A DNA stretch of 64,000 nucleotides from Branchiostoma lanceolatum (lineage: Eukaryota; Chordata; Leptocardii; Amphioxiformes; Branchiostomatidae), in contig NC_089729.1 of assembly GCF_035083965.1 (NCBI RefSeq), positions 13,813,464 through 13,877,463 of the forward strand. Reading direction: 5' to 3'. Position 1 is the first letter of the stretch, and every line of letters begins with the position of its first letter. The position numbers were made by a program, and so were the translations under genes. The notes beneath the pieces were generated by a model that saw only the letters and a program-made list of their open reading frames with translations, was not told where the DNA came from and made no database searches. Shown in pieces: positions 13,801 through 26,475 of this stretch.

Positions 13801-15936
13801 TTAATGGTGGCAGAATGTTGTGCTTTAACTTTCAAAGAATTAGTAGTTAGTTTAGAAAAGTGACAGCATTGACAGTAGAAATATCAATACATCTTCCTGT
13901 TATACTTCTAAAACACAGAAATTTAAAGTCCTACTTTTGGTAATATATTACCAAAAGTAGACAGCTACTTTTCTTTTTAAAATGACTGTCTGTTATATCT
14001 CAGCAATATGAGGAAAAACTCTGAAGAAACTTTTCTAACTGTCCTTGATGGCCAATGGCTGAGAGGAAACTATGTTGCTAGGTGGGTGTGATGGATCGAG
14101 AACCCCAAACAATGGTCAACAAAGGTATGTGCATTATCTGAGTTTACAATCATGGCCTTCATTACAGCAAAAACATGATTGGAAGATCCTCAGCCAATAG
14201 CTGAGTCAGAGATGAAACTATGTTGCTATGTTTAGAAACCCTAACAATGATCATAGTTCACAACAATGGCTTCATCACATCAAAAACATGTAGATAAAAA
14301 TCTTTGGAGTGTGAAAGTCGTCAAGACTCGGAGGTCCTTTTTACACATGATCTAGGTGAAAAGTATCCTCAATTTAACTTTTTTGAGAAATACATCATAC
14401 CTAAAATGTTTGCAGCCTTTCATGAACTAGGTCAATTTGACTCAAATTCAATGTCATTTTTATTTTTGAGTTTTGGCACCTTGAATGAAGCTTGAAATTC
14501 ACAGCCTTGTGCGGTAATTTGCAAATTTGTATCCATGGTAAGGTTGGTACATTTTGATCAAAATAGTTAGCATATTAACATTATGGTAATACTAACAGTC
14601 GACTGTCTAAAGTCTTCATATTTGCTCAACCAAATCAAAATGCATTTATCAAAGCAAGAAAAACAGACAGTAGTAAATTGTTATAAGAAATAATCTCGTA
14701 CAGCTTGTCTGCTGTCCTCTTCCAACCGCCGCGATCGCTGCTTGACTTCGTCCGCAACTTGCTTTAGATCGGCCCCCTGACCGTCCAGCTTTGCCTTCAT
14801 CTGTCGTACTTCGTCAATCAGGCTCATAGTGGCACGTTCTAGCTGCTCCCGCGCATGTTTTGACTGGTCAAGATCGTGTCTTAGTTCAGTAATCCTGTTG
14901 ACGACACAAGTTATCAAAGAATTTTGAATATACTATGACTTTGTGATCATGAGATGTTATTTCTCTCATCATTACATATATTTGATACAATCATGATAAT
15001 GGCAAAAATAGCATCACTGGTAAATCTATGAGCTAATCTAAGGCTCTTTCATTCAAACTTGGTAAACACAAATAACAAATTATGTACAGTTCTATTTTAG
15101 AAATATTAATGCATAATATCTCTGGATGAACAGGAAAAAACAATATTCTGTGACATGAATCCAAATTCCAATTAACCTTCTGCCTGCAACTTGCATAAAA
15201 AATTATGCTTTAACTTTAAGCTTGGTGACAAATGGTATTCTGAAGGTTATATCAAAATGTTACATAAAATTTCAAACATTACCTTGTACTCTGTGTGTCT
15301 CTTCTTCCCACCAGCTCCTGTTGGCTGCTGATGACTGCCTTTTCCACTTGTTTTGTATGACCAACTAGGGCTGACACTGCTTCTCTCTCTTCCACTACAG
15401 AGTCTTCAGCTCTCTTCAGCCTCGTGGCAAGCTGTGATATCAAGTCATTGCTCGACCTCAAGTTGTCTATTACCTGTTGCCTGGCCTTTCTTTCCTCCGA
15501 AATGATTTGGTCCTGTCTTCTGTTCGAAGCCTTAAGCTCTCCTTGGAGTCGGACTACTTCTTCTAAGAGTGCACGGTTGGACTGTTCCACTATCGTTATA
15601 CGGGAGTCCACGCCTTTTCCGCTGGAACCCATGCTGCTGCTTTCTCCGTACCCAGGGTCTATTACAGGAGATAAATGTTTTCCCCGTGTTACGGGGACCA
15701 CTTGGTTCTGAGAAGTCGGTTGCGGCGAATCTGAACCAATTCCGGGGAGGATTCCCACCCGCGTGTGGAAGGGAGGAGCCCTGTGTACGTTAAAAACAAA
15801 AATGTCAGGTTATTATCTACCAACATGTCATGTCTTAAACTTTAGAGAAAGAAAACAACCATATTATGATGTTAAGAAAACCAACATCCATAGTGTAGAT
15901 AAGAATTGCAAGTGCTTACCTACGACTAGAACGCAT
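1886..15936 (-). CDS. Multi-exon coiled-coil protein, possibly CCDC154-like (C-terminus uncertain)
   Basis: Exons read on the minus strand are 15936-15920 (start, MRSSRR), 15780-15283, 14894-14702, 12932-12850, 12385-12290, 11523-11400, 11045-10944, 10267-10139, 9589-9465, 8422-8296, 6795-6655, 4264-4220, 3579-3460, 3047-2971, 2604-2490 and 1972-1886. Every junction has GT/AG and all phases agree, giving about 693 codons. The protein is almost wholly heptad-like and rich in E, K, Q and R (for example RITELRHDLDQSKHAREQLE), after a Gly/Ser/Pro-rich N-terminus of about 75 residues. There is no signal peptide or membrane segment. The ATG was chosen because it opens an exon with a good donor and joins in frame to the long second exon. 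A coiled-coil scaffold role is inferred. The length and all-coil design fit CCDC154-type proteins, but I recognise no diagnostic motif, so the name is tentative. The 3' end is unsettled (see 1685-1777 and 7525-7689). Confidence 0.8.
3922..3930 (-). CDS. Possible 9-nt microexon of the coiled-coil gene
   Basis: On the minus strand the nine bases GAAGCTGAG are flanked by AG upstream and GTAATG downstream. The phase is 0 on both sides, like the flanking exons at 4264-4220 and 3579-3460. Inclusion would add Glu-Ala-Glu between AREK and IQSLQ, which suits a coiled coil. The same GTAATG/GTAATT donor type is used at 3459. Confidence 0.25.
4474..6435. mobile_element. TA-flanked DNA transposon without a transposase (about 1.96 kb)
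   Basis: The left end CTCTCATCTCCCAAATAAAC and its exact reverse complement at the right end form terminal inverted repeats. Both ends are flanked by TA (4472-4473 and 6436-6437), the target duplication of Tc1/mariner-type elements. Four direct copies of an AATAAACATACCCCC-like word follow the left end. The right end contains a perfect 26-bp palindrome at 6398-6423. No transposase frame was recognised inside. The element lies in an intron of the coiled-coil gene, between exons 4220-4264 and 6655-6795. Confidence 0.75.
7106..7195. mobile_element. 90-bp MITE with 21-bp inverted repeats and 9-bp target duplication
   Basis: Bases 7106-7126 and 7175-7195 are perfect reverse complements (outer end TAGCCTGAGTGCCAGCC). 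The 9-bp word ACACATTCA lies directly outside both ends (7097-7105 and 7196-7204). A 9-bp duplication suggests a Mutator-like source, while hAT elements usually leave 8 bp. It lies in an intron of the coiled-coil gene. Confidence 0.85.
7525..7689 (-). CDS. Candidate alternative terminal exon with EEPE repeats
   Basis: On the minus strand an acceptor (CTGTTACCAG) opens a 54-codon frame at phase 0, the same phase as the donor of the exon ending at 8296, and the frame ends in TGA. The translation is acidic with a repeated element (TEEPEIDT, LEEPEIHN, SEEPEVQW). Splicing to it would end the coiled-coil protein early with an acidic tail, whereas splicing past it to 6795 gives the long form. It could instead be a chance open frame. 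Confidence 0.35.
   Translation of the reverse strand, partial: PYPNTGDMQAMESGQDTEEPEIDTLEEPEIHNVDTEETVVHSEEPEVQWKNLKS
7885..8097. mobile_element. MITE-like repeat ending in CGCGAACATTTCTGCATTTACAG
   Basis: The left end reads GTAGAAATGTTTGTGGTGGTT and the right end is close to its reverse complement, finishing TTTCTGCATTTACAGTAA. Related copies lie near 18230-18342, 45030-45170 and 59440-59645. No coding potential is seen. The copies are diverged, so exact boundaries are approximate. Confidence 0.6.
9690..9980. repeat. SINE-like dispersed repeat, copy 1
   Basis: Contains the words AACCACTCACACCAAGAAGGATC, GTGCCTTTCTTAAGAGCACAACA and a hyphenated CCTCCAG block. These recur in the same order and orientation near 11755-12030 and partly at 12555-12665. 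The GTGCCTTTC...GAGCACAAC word followed by a GGATT-Gaa-cccag block resembles tails of tRNA-derived SINEs of marine animals. No target duplications were resolved. Confidence 0.5.
11755..12030. repeat. SINE-like dispersed repeat, copy 2
   Basis: Shares ATCCATTCACACTGAGATGG, a GTGTGGTGGGTTCTTAA word, ACACGGGACCTCC and AGTACATTTCGCAAGGACACAGCAT with the copy at 9690-9980 and with one near 39670-39870. The end carries a GGGATTGGAAACCAGAACC block reminiscent of a decayed tRNA B box. Confidence 0.5.
12555..12670. repeat. SINE-like dispersed repeat, partial copy 3
   Basis: Contains AAGTGCCTTTCTCGAGGGCACAAC followed by a GCATCGAACCCTGAGCC block, the 3' part of the repeat family seen at 9690-9980 and 11755-12030. 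It lies in an intron of the coiled-coil gene. Confidence 0.5.
13931..13960. repeat. Perfect 30-bp palindrome
   Basis: CTACTTTTGGTAATA is followed directly by its exact reverse complement, with no spacer. The palindrome stops at both ends, with no further pairing. It lies in the intron between exons 14702-14894 and 12850-12932. Confidence 0.9.
14035..14290. repeat. Diverged tandem duplication, unit about 145 bp
   Basis: The words GCCAATGGCTGAG, AACTATGTTGCTA, AACAATGGTCA and GGCCTTCATTACAGCAAAAACATG occur in order, then recur as GCCAATAGCTGAG, AACTATGTTGCTA, AACAATGATCA and GGCTTCATCACATCAAAAACATG. It is intronic and non-coding. Confidence 0.6.
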
Positions 15937-15952
15937 CTGGTCTGTTGTCTAA

Positions 15953-15966
15953 CTGTCCCTGGTAAC
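15953..15966 (-). promoter_or_regulatory. RFX X-box-like motif upstream of the coiled-coil gene start
   Basis: The minus strand reads GTTACCAGGGACAG, about 17 bases upstream of the ATG at 15936. The first half matches the RFX consensus (GTTRCC, spacer, GGNAAC); the second half is imperfect. X-boxes close to the start mark many ciliary genes. One weak match is not proof. Confidence 0.25.
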
Positions 15967-15984
15967 AACTAAACTTTAACTGCC

Positions 15985-17480
15985 CTTGGTATATGTCATC
16001 TTCAGTGTAAAGTCTAAGCTTGCTACACTAAGAATAACACAGGGTCCACAGGGTCAAGAAAAACTTTTGTTTCACGTGTATTTGAAAATAATCAACATGG
16101 ATCAACACCGAAAGAAGTTTTTATTTGCAGCTACAATGAACTGCTTTCTTTTGAATAGAAAACTTGTTTTCTTTTCATTTCATATGAGTTTTTTAAAAGT
16201 GGGACAAACTGAACATCCCTTTTAGAGAGACAGTGGCCTGACCCATCTGTAAAAGGCCAATACAAGGTTCTTTGTGTACCTGTAGCTATAGTCACAAAAT
16301 GAATCTTGCATAATTAATGACATTTCCAGCAGGGACATGCAGCAGAGGACTGCCGAGTCCTTTGACTTAAGTTTAAGGTGAATGTGTCGTGACAATATCC
16401 AATTCAATATCTTGACAGCCTCACTTACGTTACCTATATAGCTACTCTGTACTGTGATATCAATGGTGATATCAATGACATGTGTATGTAATTACCAGAA
16501 GGGAATGGGGGGGGGGAGTCTTTTATGGCGTCCTTTAAATAAATACTAGCTTTAGCAATTTAGGCGCCCTCCTGTAAAAGAGGGCATCTAATTTTCTGAA
16601 TGCCTGCTAGCTAGCTTGAATGAGAATCCAAAAAATGCTGACAAAGATAGAGTTGTCTCAAGAGACAACTACTAGTGCATGGTTGAAGGATATTACATGC
16701 AGCTGATTACCTTTCTCTCATCTACATCCTTTGATTTCAAATAACTCCTAGCATTTGAGGTATTTCAAAATTGAAATGCACGTCGACCACACCATCTAGG
16801 ACTAGTAGGAGTAGGCACCAAATTACTTTCGAAATTATCAGTTAGTTCGATAAGTATAGATTCCATACAGTATGAATTGATAGGAGTCATTATTACACAT
16901 CCGACATGTGTATGCACAATGTGACATGTAGATATAGGAGATAGGACAACTGAAAAATCAAACATTAAAAGGCCAATACCCATCTTTTACCGAGTGATTA
17001 TTGTTATCTTTTGGTAGATAAAGCATCAGCTTCCACACCATTGATCATGATACCCTCATTTCATGAATAATAAAAGAGTCATCAATAATAGATAGTGGAA
17101 CAGTTATGTCTGCAGCAACTCAACAATATGTACAGGTACACATTCCATATTATGATCTAAAAAAATTTACAATGTGATTGAATTTTTAGTTTTGCTGCAT
17201 AATGTGTTGTACAGTTGGATTACAATATTTACGTTGAATTGTGAGAATTATCATTTTTTAACAAGAATGGAGAATAAAAGTTCACAAAGGTAAGTACATG
17301 TCATTTGACTAAGTGCAATCACCCCAAATAACCTCTTGCCTTGGTCACAATACTGCAATACTGTCAACAACAAAAAATACTACTATTTGGTAGTAAGCTG
17401 CTTAAAATGTACACTTAGAATACGCTACATTAAATGCTATTGCTATTGAATCCTAATCATACAACATATATCACACATTG
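15985..17480. other. Non-coding interval
   Basis: No coding exon, RNA gene or transposon end was recognised. It holds poly-G runs near 16508 and scattered short open frames without domains. It is upstream of the minus-strand coiled-coil gene, whose promoter probably lies at its left end. Confidence 0.5.
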
Positions 17481-18768
17481 TACAGTAGAATCCGCTTAAC
17501 TGCACCACCCATTTGTCAGCGTTTTGGTGCAATTGTGCGGCTGGTGCAATTATGCGAAATGCCCAGCTGGACCGCACCATGATGGGCGGGGGGGGGGGTG
17601 TATTGTTAGTCAAAACACTAGCACAACAAAAACATGACCCTTTGCTGAAAAGAAAGAAATGACTACGACTGACCTGTTTTGATTTTGCATTATTTCATTT
17701 TTCCATGCGATCTACCGCATTAATTTACAACACACGTAACGTTACAGGGGAGGCATTCTGAAACATCGTCATGGGATAACAGTTTCTGTGTTACATTACG
17801 TAGAGTACAGTTGTCGATTTACGTAAATCATGTACCGCCATGAAACTAGGAACTGAACCTAAGACTTGGTTACTGATTACGGGTGAGCCCAGAGCAGTGC
17901 CCCCTCTCATGTTTGGACAAATTAGACTGTCGACACCATGGTAGTGAGTTGTACAATGTATCCAGTGGGTAGATATGGTTAGATGACTTAGATCAGTGAC
18001 AGATCATTCTCCTTATAGCAGAGCCGAACCCGCGTTTACCTCGTTCTGGTGAATGCAGGAAGTTTCTACGACGCGGATTCAGCTCTGCCATAAAAGAATG
18101 TGACAGATGATCACGTGAGCACCGCACTGCCAAAAGCGACTGCTATGTCTTCCTACGTGTTTGTAGGTTTTGCTGACTCGCTGTACGGTTTCCGACTGAA
18201 TGTGACGTAAAGACGCCGGTCTTTCATAATTACAGCAGTATGTGACTATAGCGCTGCCGCGAACCTCGAACCACCGACAACACCCCATGTCATCCTTAAT
18301 GCGAAATCAAATCCCCGCGAACTTGAATGCACTCACAGTAATAAGACAGTGTACAGGTAGAGACCAATCTTTATTGAGTACAGCGTAATGCCGCCTTTGG
18401 TAGGCGTGCGTCTCTTAATGGTTCCTACACGCCCTGTGACCCACCCGGGACCTCCCAAACGATTCCTATCAACGTGACTGTCAATGGAGACCGCCTTCTT
18501 TTGTTACTCATAACATATTGGCAGTATTGTGCCTTTACACCGGCAAGTATCGGCTCATTTGTACAGCGTTTGCCGATTTTTAAGTCAACTTGTGGAGGAT
18601 TTTTGAAAAATTTTGGTGCAGTTATCCGGCATTGGTGACAATGCGTGGTGCAGATATGCGGAGTCACTAACAATGCAGTGAATGGGAACCGGTTTGGGAT
18701 TTGGGGATTTGGTGCAATTAAATGGAGTGTGCGTTTATCCGAGGTGCAATTAAGTGGCTTCGTCTGTA
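17481..18768. mobile_element. Pogo/Tigger-like DNA transposon, non-autonomous (about 1.29 kb)
   Basis: The left end reads TACAGTAGAATCCGCTTAAC and the reverse complement of the right end reads TACAGACGAAGCCACTTAAT. Both continue into TGCACC, so the terminal repeats agree at about 80% over 26 bases and begin with CAG next to TA. The motif GGTGCAATTATGCG recurs near both ends. TA targets and CAGT starts are features of the pogo/Tigger branch of Tc1/mariner. The longest internal frame (119 codons, minus strand, 18425-18784) shows no transposase motif. Confidence 0.75.
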
Positions 18769-21400
18769 TGTAGTACCTGTACATGTCAAACCAGTCAACT
18801 TTTACCGTTTTATTGTACTACCATAGCAACCAATAACAACTTGTGTTACCGTGGACTGTTCCAATGCAAATGGGGGTTGGATATGGGAACTGGGAGTCAA
18901 CCAAATATCATTTTTATATTTTCATACAGGGTATGGGGGAAAGTTAGAAGTTTTTTGCTGGTGTATTCTTCTTCTTTCTTCTTCTGTCATGTTTGATTCT
19001 TTGAACACCTCTTTCATATGGTATAAGTCAAGAAGAAATGAACAGATAATTTTTGGCATGTGAGTAGGAGGCACAACAAAGTACTAATTAGTCTGAGTGG
19101 AACCTCATTTACATAATTAATGTGTCAAGATAAAGAACTTGTACATTAATCTAAACCTGATACAAGTGCGATTAGCAATAGACATGCAAGTTTGAGGGCA
19201 AAGATTCTATTTAACTTTACTGTACATGAAGCTGTATCCAACCCACGGAGATCTTACTTAATGATCAGTTTTTTACATGTTGTTGACAAAGTCAGAACCA
19301 GCACAATAGTGCAAACAATGACCTGGAACAGGTAGCAAGGTGGACACAAAAGGGACTCAAACACCTAGGATTTGACAGTCTGTTCAATTTTGAATATTTG
19401 GGATGGTTTCAAAATGAGCAAATTTCAAACCTTGAATGGCCATTTTGAATTTGTAATAGTAACTTATAGTCATACCTACCAAATGAAAGTAACTTACTGA
19501 GTACTGAAAAGTAGGTCAATTTAAATTAAAGTTTTAGAATGTTTTGTCTTAAGTTGATGTTGCTCGTAGCAAATGATAATGCACTATTGGCATTTGGTAG
19601 TGCTTATTATAGTGTTTATTTTGGTAGTCTTTATTAGACTGACTGACTATATATAACTATATATATATATATATTTTAGTAGTCTTTACCTGTTTTTTTT
19701 ACTTGTTTATTTATTTTTTTTATTTTTTTCTTTCTCGAACAAGTCGTAGCAAATAATAATGGCCACTATTGGCATCTGGTAGTGTTCCAGGTAACACTAA
19801 CAGAAAAAAAGTATTTTGAGCTGTCCTTTTGCTTACATTCAATCAAAATACTAATTTAGTACTTACAAATACAGTAACAAAACACAGTTCAGGTATCAAA
19901 GTCAAAATTCCATCACAGATAAGTATCAAAAATAGGTATAAAACTGCACCTCAGAACCCCTTTGTTGCTATTTTCTGTAATCATAACTTTTGACATGGAA
20001 TTCAAGATACAATGAGCAATGGCAAATCCAACGCCTTTGCGATTGACAGTATATACTTTAGTTGCTCTGTAACATCAGACACAACTATATTAGAAGCATT
20101 AACCACATATTTGAACAACTAACAGGTATCCCTGAACATTGTACCTCAAGTACCTTCATCCACTTTATCACCAGGTGACACATTACGTATAATTACACTT
20201 TATTGTTTTGATAATCAATACAATAAACATATAGAAACTACAAAAACAGTAGCACCAAAATATATTATCATTGACGATAATCTATACGTAACTGCGAATA
20301 GCAGTTAGTAATAGTATAGCCCTTGGTAACCAAAACGCGGCCCAGATAACCACCTTAGGATTTTGTTTGCCAAGTAAAGCCTTCGCTGTTTGTGACAATA
20401 TTGGTTGAAACTCAGTTTGCAAGCAGAAGCTGAACAGTTTATCTCAAATTACTGAAAACATTCCTTTATACAAAGAGAAGAAATTCTGTTTTTATGATCT
20501 TGAACTCTTTTGTTATACTACAAAAGTACAGCAGGAATATCAAAATCTAACATGATTTGTGGCCTTTCATGAATATTCAAAAAGCACTTCAGCCATCATG
20601 AAAGGCCCTTTCTGTGGTAGTAAGTCGGTCTTTTGTTGGGTAGCCATGCGTTTGTTTGACTGTGAACACACTGTCTGATGGTGTTGGTCTACAGTAGCGA
20701 GCATAACAAACACAAACACAAGCTTCCTGCACGCTCAAGTGCACCATGACGGGCTAAAAATGTCCCCGCTACAACCGAACAAATAAACTGACTACAAGAT
20801 GGTTCCTGTACTCAAGTTTGCTCGGACTTATATCTGTTTGTCAGGGCGGTAAAAGGTAAACATTTAACCGTCAGTTCACCTCGTATAAACATTCCTACGC
20901 AACGCACTGTACAGGTAAAATGCCGTTAGGGGAAAGTTTGTGGTGGAAAATATTTGGCACACTTGCGATGTTGTTGCGGGAATCGTACGCTCGATTTGAC
21001 TATCGTAACATCTGACAACTCGACGAGAGGGTCACTGATCACAGAAGTCGAAATTCAGAGACAATTTTGGTCAGAATTTCACGAATTTTTCCTCAGATTT
21101 TATTCTAACTTTATCAATGATCCCACCGAGTAGTTGTTAACCCAGGAATATGGTTTGAGTTGACCAAAAATGTTGCAAAAAATTTAAATGTGGAAAGTTG
21201 AAGCGTAGTACAGCCGACATCTAACCACTATGTGTATGAGTGGATCGGGGTCACACACCGAATTATTAGCATAATTTCGGTCAGAATTTCGCCCAATGTC
21301 CCTCAAATTTTACGCATGACAGGTCAATAATATCACTGGGGTGTTATAGATGTAACAATATGGTTTGTGTTGACCAAAAATATTGCAAAAATGCGGAAAA
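18769..21400. other. Non-coding interval with minor repeats
   Basis: Holds a (TA)n run near 19652-19675. A diverged direct repeat of GTAGCAAATRATAATG...CACTATTGGCAT occurs at about 19565 and 19745. A 12-bp inverted repeat, GGCCTTTCATGA, lies at 20561-20572 and 20596-20607. A duplicated block containing GACCAAAAATRTTGCAAAAA occurs near 21150 and 21370. No gene was recognised. Confidence 0.5.
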
Positions 21401-21469
21401 TTCGTCACCTTTGCTCGTTCCACATCGACATCTTTGCTGTGTACGCCGGTCGTATTGGCGACTGAAATC

Positions 21470-21545
21470 TGGCGCTGTGATTGGTTGATTCGTGGTCACG
21501 TGATAATTATTGTAAAATTGCGAAAAGCGCGGGATTTGAGAAGAT
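21470..21545 (+). promoter_or_regulatory. Promoter-like patch with inverted CCAAT box and CACGTG E-box
   Basis: GCGCTGTGATTGGTTGATTCG holds an ATTGG (inverted CCAAT), and GTCACGTGATAA follows, a CLEAR/USF-type E-box, then GCGCGGGATTTGAGAAG and an ATG at 21544. Spacing and GC content resemble an animal promoter. It lies about 0.9 kb upstream of the spermine oxidase start, whose first coding exon has an acceptor just before its ATG. This patch may therefore drive that gene through a 5'-UTR exon. Confidence 0.35.
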
Positions 21546-21666
21546 GTCAGAGAAGACTGGTGAACAAGAATGTCATTGGAGCTCCAAAGTGCTGTACTTG
21601 AACGTTCAGTGGCAGGAAGATCGATACAAAGTGCAAGGGGTGTACGGCAATAGTCAAACAACGTAA
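21544..21666 (+). CDS. Short open frame (about 40 codons) beneath the promoter-like patch
   Basis: Starts MSEKTGEQECHWSSK and ends NSQTT. It starts in a good context right after the CCAAT/E-box patch. No family was recognised. It could be an upstream frame in a 5'-UTR exon of the oxidase, the first exon of an unseen gene, or chance. Confidence 0.2.
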   Translation: MSEKTGEQECHWSSKVLYLNVQWQEDRYKVQGVYGNSQTT

Positions 21667-22435
21667 TCTGATACAGGCCACCTGTTAAGACTCGTAAAAG
21701 CGATTTTGTGGCCTTTTTGGTTGGATGGGTCATAGGTGGGAGGGGGGCGGATGAAATTTAGTGCTGTTGATGTTGCAAATAGATGTCAGTGAATTGTGTG
21801 TCTCCAGGATTATCCATGTAAGTGTTGGGGATTTTTTGAGTGCACCTTTTTGACCGAGGCATTTATATGCATCAAATATCATTTTGATTATGGAGCACAT
21901 CACGTCACCTGAAGCCATTTTTGTGCAACTACTTTATCATATTGATATATAAATTATAATGCCATAACTGGGCCGCGAAAACTCACTGGCCCGTGAAAAC
22001 TCACTGGCATTTACTCACTGGGTGTTCCGGACCGGGTGATAACTTGGCTTATGACACGGGGTTCTACTTTTATCACAATGGGCTTCCTTGAATATGTAGA
22101 ATGCATTTCGAGTAAGCCGCTGCATTATCATATTCTCAGAAGTTACTGAAGGTCAGTTGAATCAATATTCAATTGATACAAAATCAATACACAATTAGCT
22201 TGATATACTGTAAATCTTGAAATGCTAGTGGTGGTAATTTATTTTTACAGTGACTTCATCTCACCTGCATGTTAATGTATACCTATATATATAATTCTAG
22301 ACTGTACTACAGAATTGTTTCAACAGTGAACTTCACTGGGAAAACATTCTTTTCTCTCCTACCACAAAATAAAACCAACACAATTTAGTGAAAGCATTGT
22401 CCAGTATTGATTTCCATTCCCACAGACGAGTTGCC

Positions 22436-24963
<2,528 letters not shown>

Positions 24964-26387
24964 CGGTACATGTAGTAGGAAATATTTTAAACAGAGCAAA
25001 GCATGAAATTTATTTCTCTAATGAAATTGAAATTGGACAAGTTCGAAATAAGGTAAAAGAAATCATTACTTTGTCACTTGTAAATGGTAGAGAAACATTT
25101 GTTTTACCTCCCTGAAGGAGGTATTAAATGATTGGTCGTGTCTGTGTGTTTGCAGCCACATTTTGTATAACTCATAATCCTTTTGATACATTCATATGTA
25201 GTTTGGCATGTCATCTGATAGTTTGCTTTGATGTACCAGGTCAGGCTTGTTTCCATTAAAAATAATATTGAATATGGTCCATTACAGTAACATTCTTGAC
25301 TACATGTACATGTGTAGCTAGTCTTGATATAGTACATGTATTGATACTACATTTGTATCTAAGTTACAGTGTCATTCACGAAATACAAATGATACCTGGG
25401 TGGGTGCCATTCAGGTGTTACCCACTTGGTTACAGGGGTGGTTGGGACTCTTCTCTATTCTCTAAGCAGAGCCGCGCTAGGTGTGGCCGCAATTTTAAGG
25501 GGGGTAAACGATAAAATCGAGACCACTTCAACCTTTGCATGAAGAATGCGTTTTCTGTGATACTTTAAAGTGTACGTTTCTGCTACAGTGTTATGTCGTG
25601 TAGTTTCATCTAGCAAGATAAGACTTTTTTTCTTATGCGCGTCAAGTTAGAAGCAAGTAAGACGTTACGGACAAGTATGAAGTCTGTTCTGAATAGAGGA
25701 ATTTGAACGGCACAAACTGATGTCGTCATTCAGGAGATTTTACTCACAAACTGTCTAATAGTATGTTATCGCGAATAGAACAGAATGCGTTCGAACATGC
25801 GAGATGACATGGCAATTTGTGAGTAAAATTCCGACTCTGATGAAATCTGTGTCTTTCAAATTCATCTATTTTATTACCTGATTTTTTTCAGCAGACAACG
25901 TTTACAGTCGCTCTCTAACTCGGTTCAGCTCGCTCTGAACCTTTTCGCGAATATAATCACGAGATATCAGACCAAGCATACTGTACTGTTATTGTAAGGA
26001 CGTCAAGTACACCTTTCAACGTATCAAAATAATTGTATATAACAAGTTGAGTTGTTCCATTAGACTTTATTAATTATGACCATACTGGTATGCCCCCTGT
26101 CATATTTCTTTAGAACTGCAGGTCAACAATAGCTTTTTATCTTCCTACTATAGTATCCATCCACCCATCCTTCCATCAATACACCCACCCACCCATCCAT
26201 CCACTCATCCATCTACATATCATATAAGCTTTTGTATAGAAATCTCTCTGTCTATATAATCTATCTACATTAGATAAAAAAGAGTCGAATTAAGGTGGGA
26301 AGGGAGAAAGAGAGGGTTACTAAAGGACAGTAACTTCCAATTGAAATTTAGAATGATGTTGGATGTTATGAATATGGGCTTACTGTC
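24964..26387. other. Intergenic stretch between convergent genes
   Basis: No coding exon was seen. It includes a CTCCCTGAAGGAG palindromic word at about 25110. A CATCC/CACCC simple repeat runs at about 26155-26215, and a diverged inverted pair GATTTTACTCACAAA / TTTGTGAGTAAAATT lies at about 25735 and 25835. No AATAAA was found just after the oxidase stop; ATTAAA occurs at about 25124 and 25256. Confidence 0.5.
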
Positions 26388-26393
26388 TTTATT
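26388..26393 (-). terminator. Poly(A) signal AATAAA of the kelch-like gene
   Basis: AATAAA on the minus strand lies 83 bases after the TAA of the kelch-like gene, the expected place for a short 3' UTR. Confidence 0.6.
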
Positions 26394-26475
26394 GCAAAGA
26401 ATTCTTTTTAGTTGTAAAACCATTAATTAATTGAACAAGATGCATCATTTTCAGAATGTTAAAGAAATGGTATCT

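Noticed and set aside
18425-18784. 119-codon minus-strand frame as transposase
   Set aside because: No DDE or DNA-binding motif was visible; it lies across the right end of the pogo-like element.
21344-21733. 129-codon minus-strand frame
   Set aside because: It is antisense to the promoter-like patch and has no domain; probably chance.
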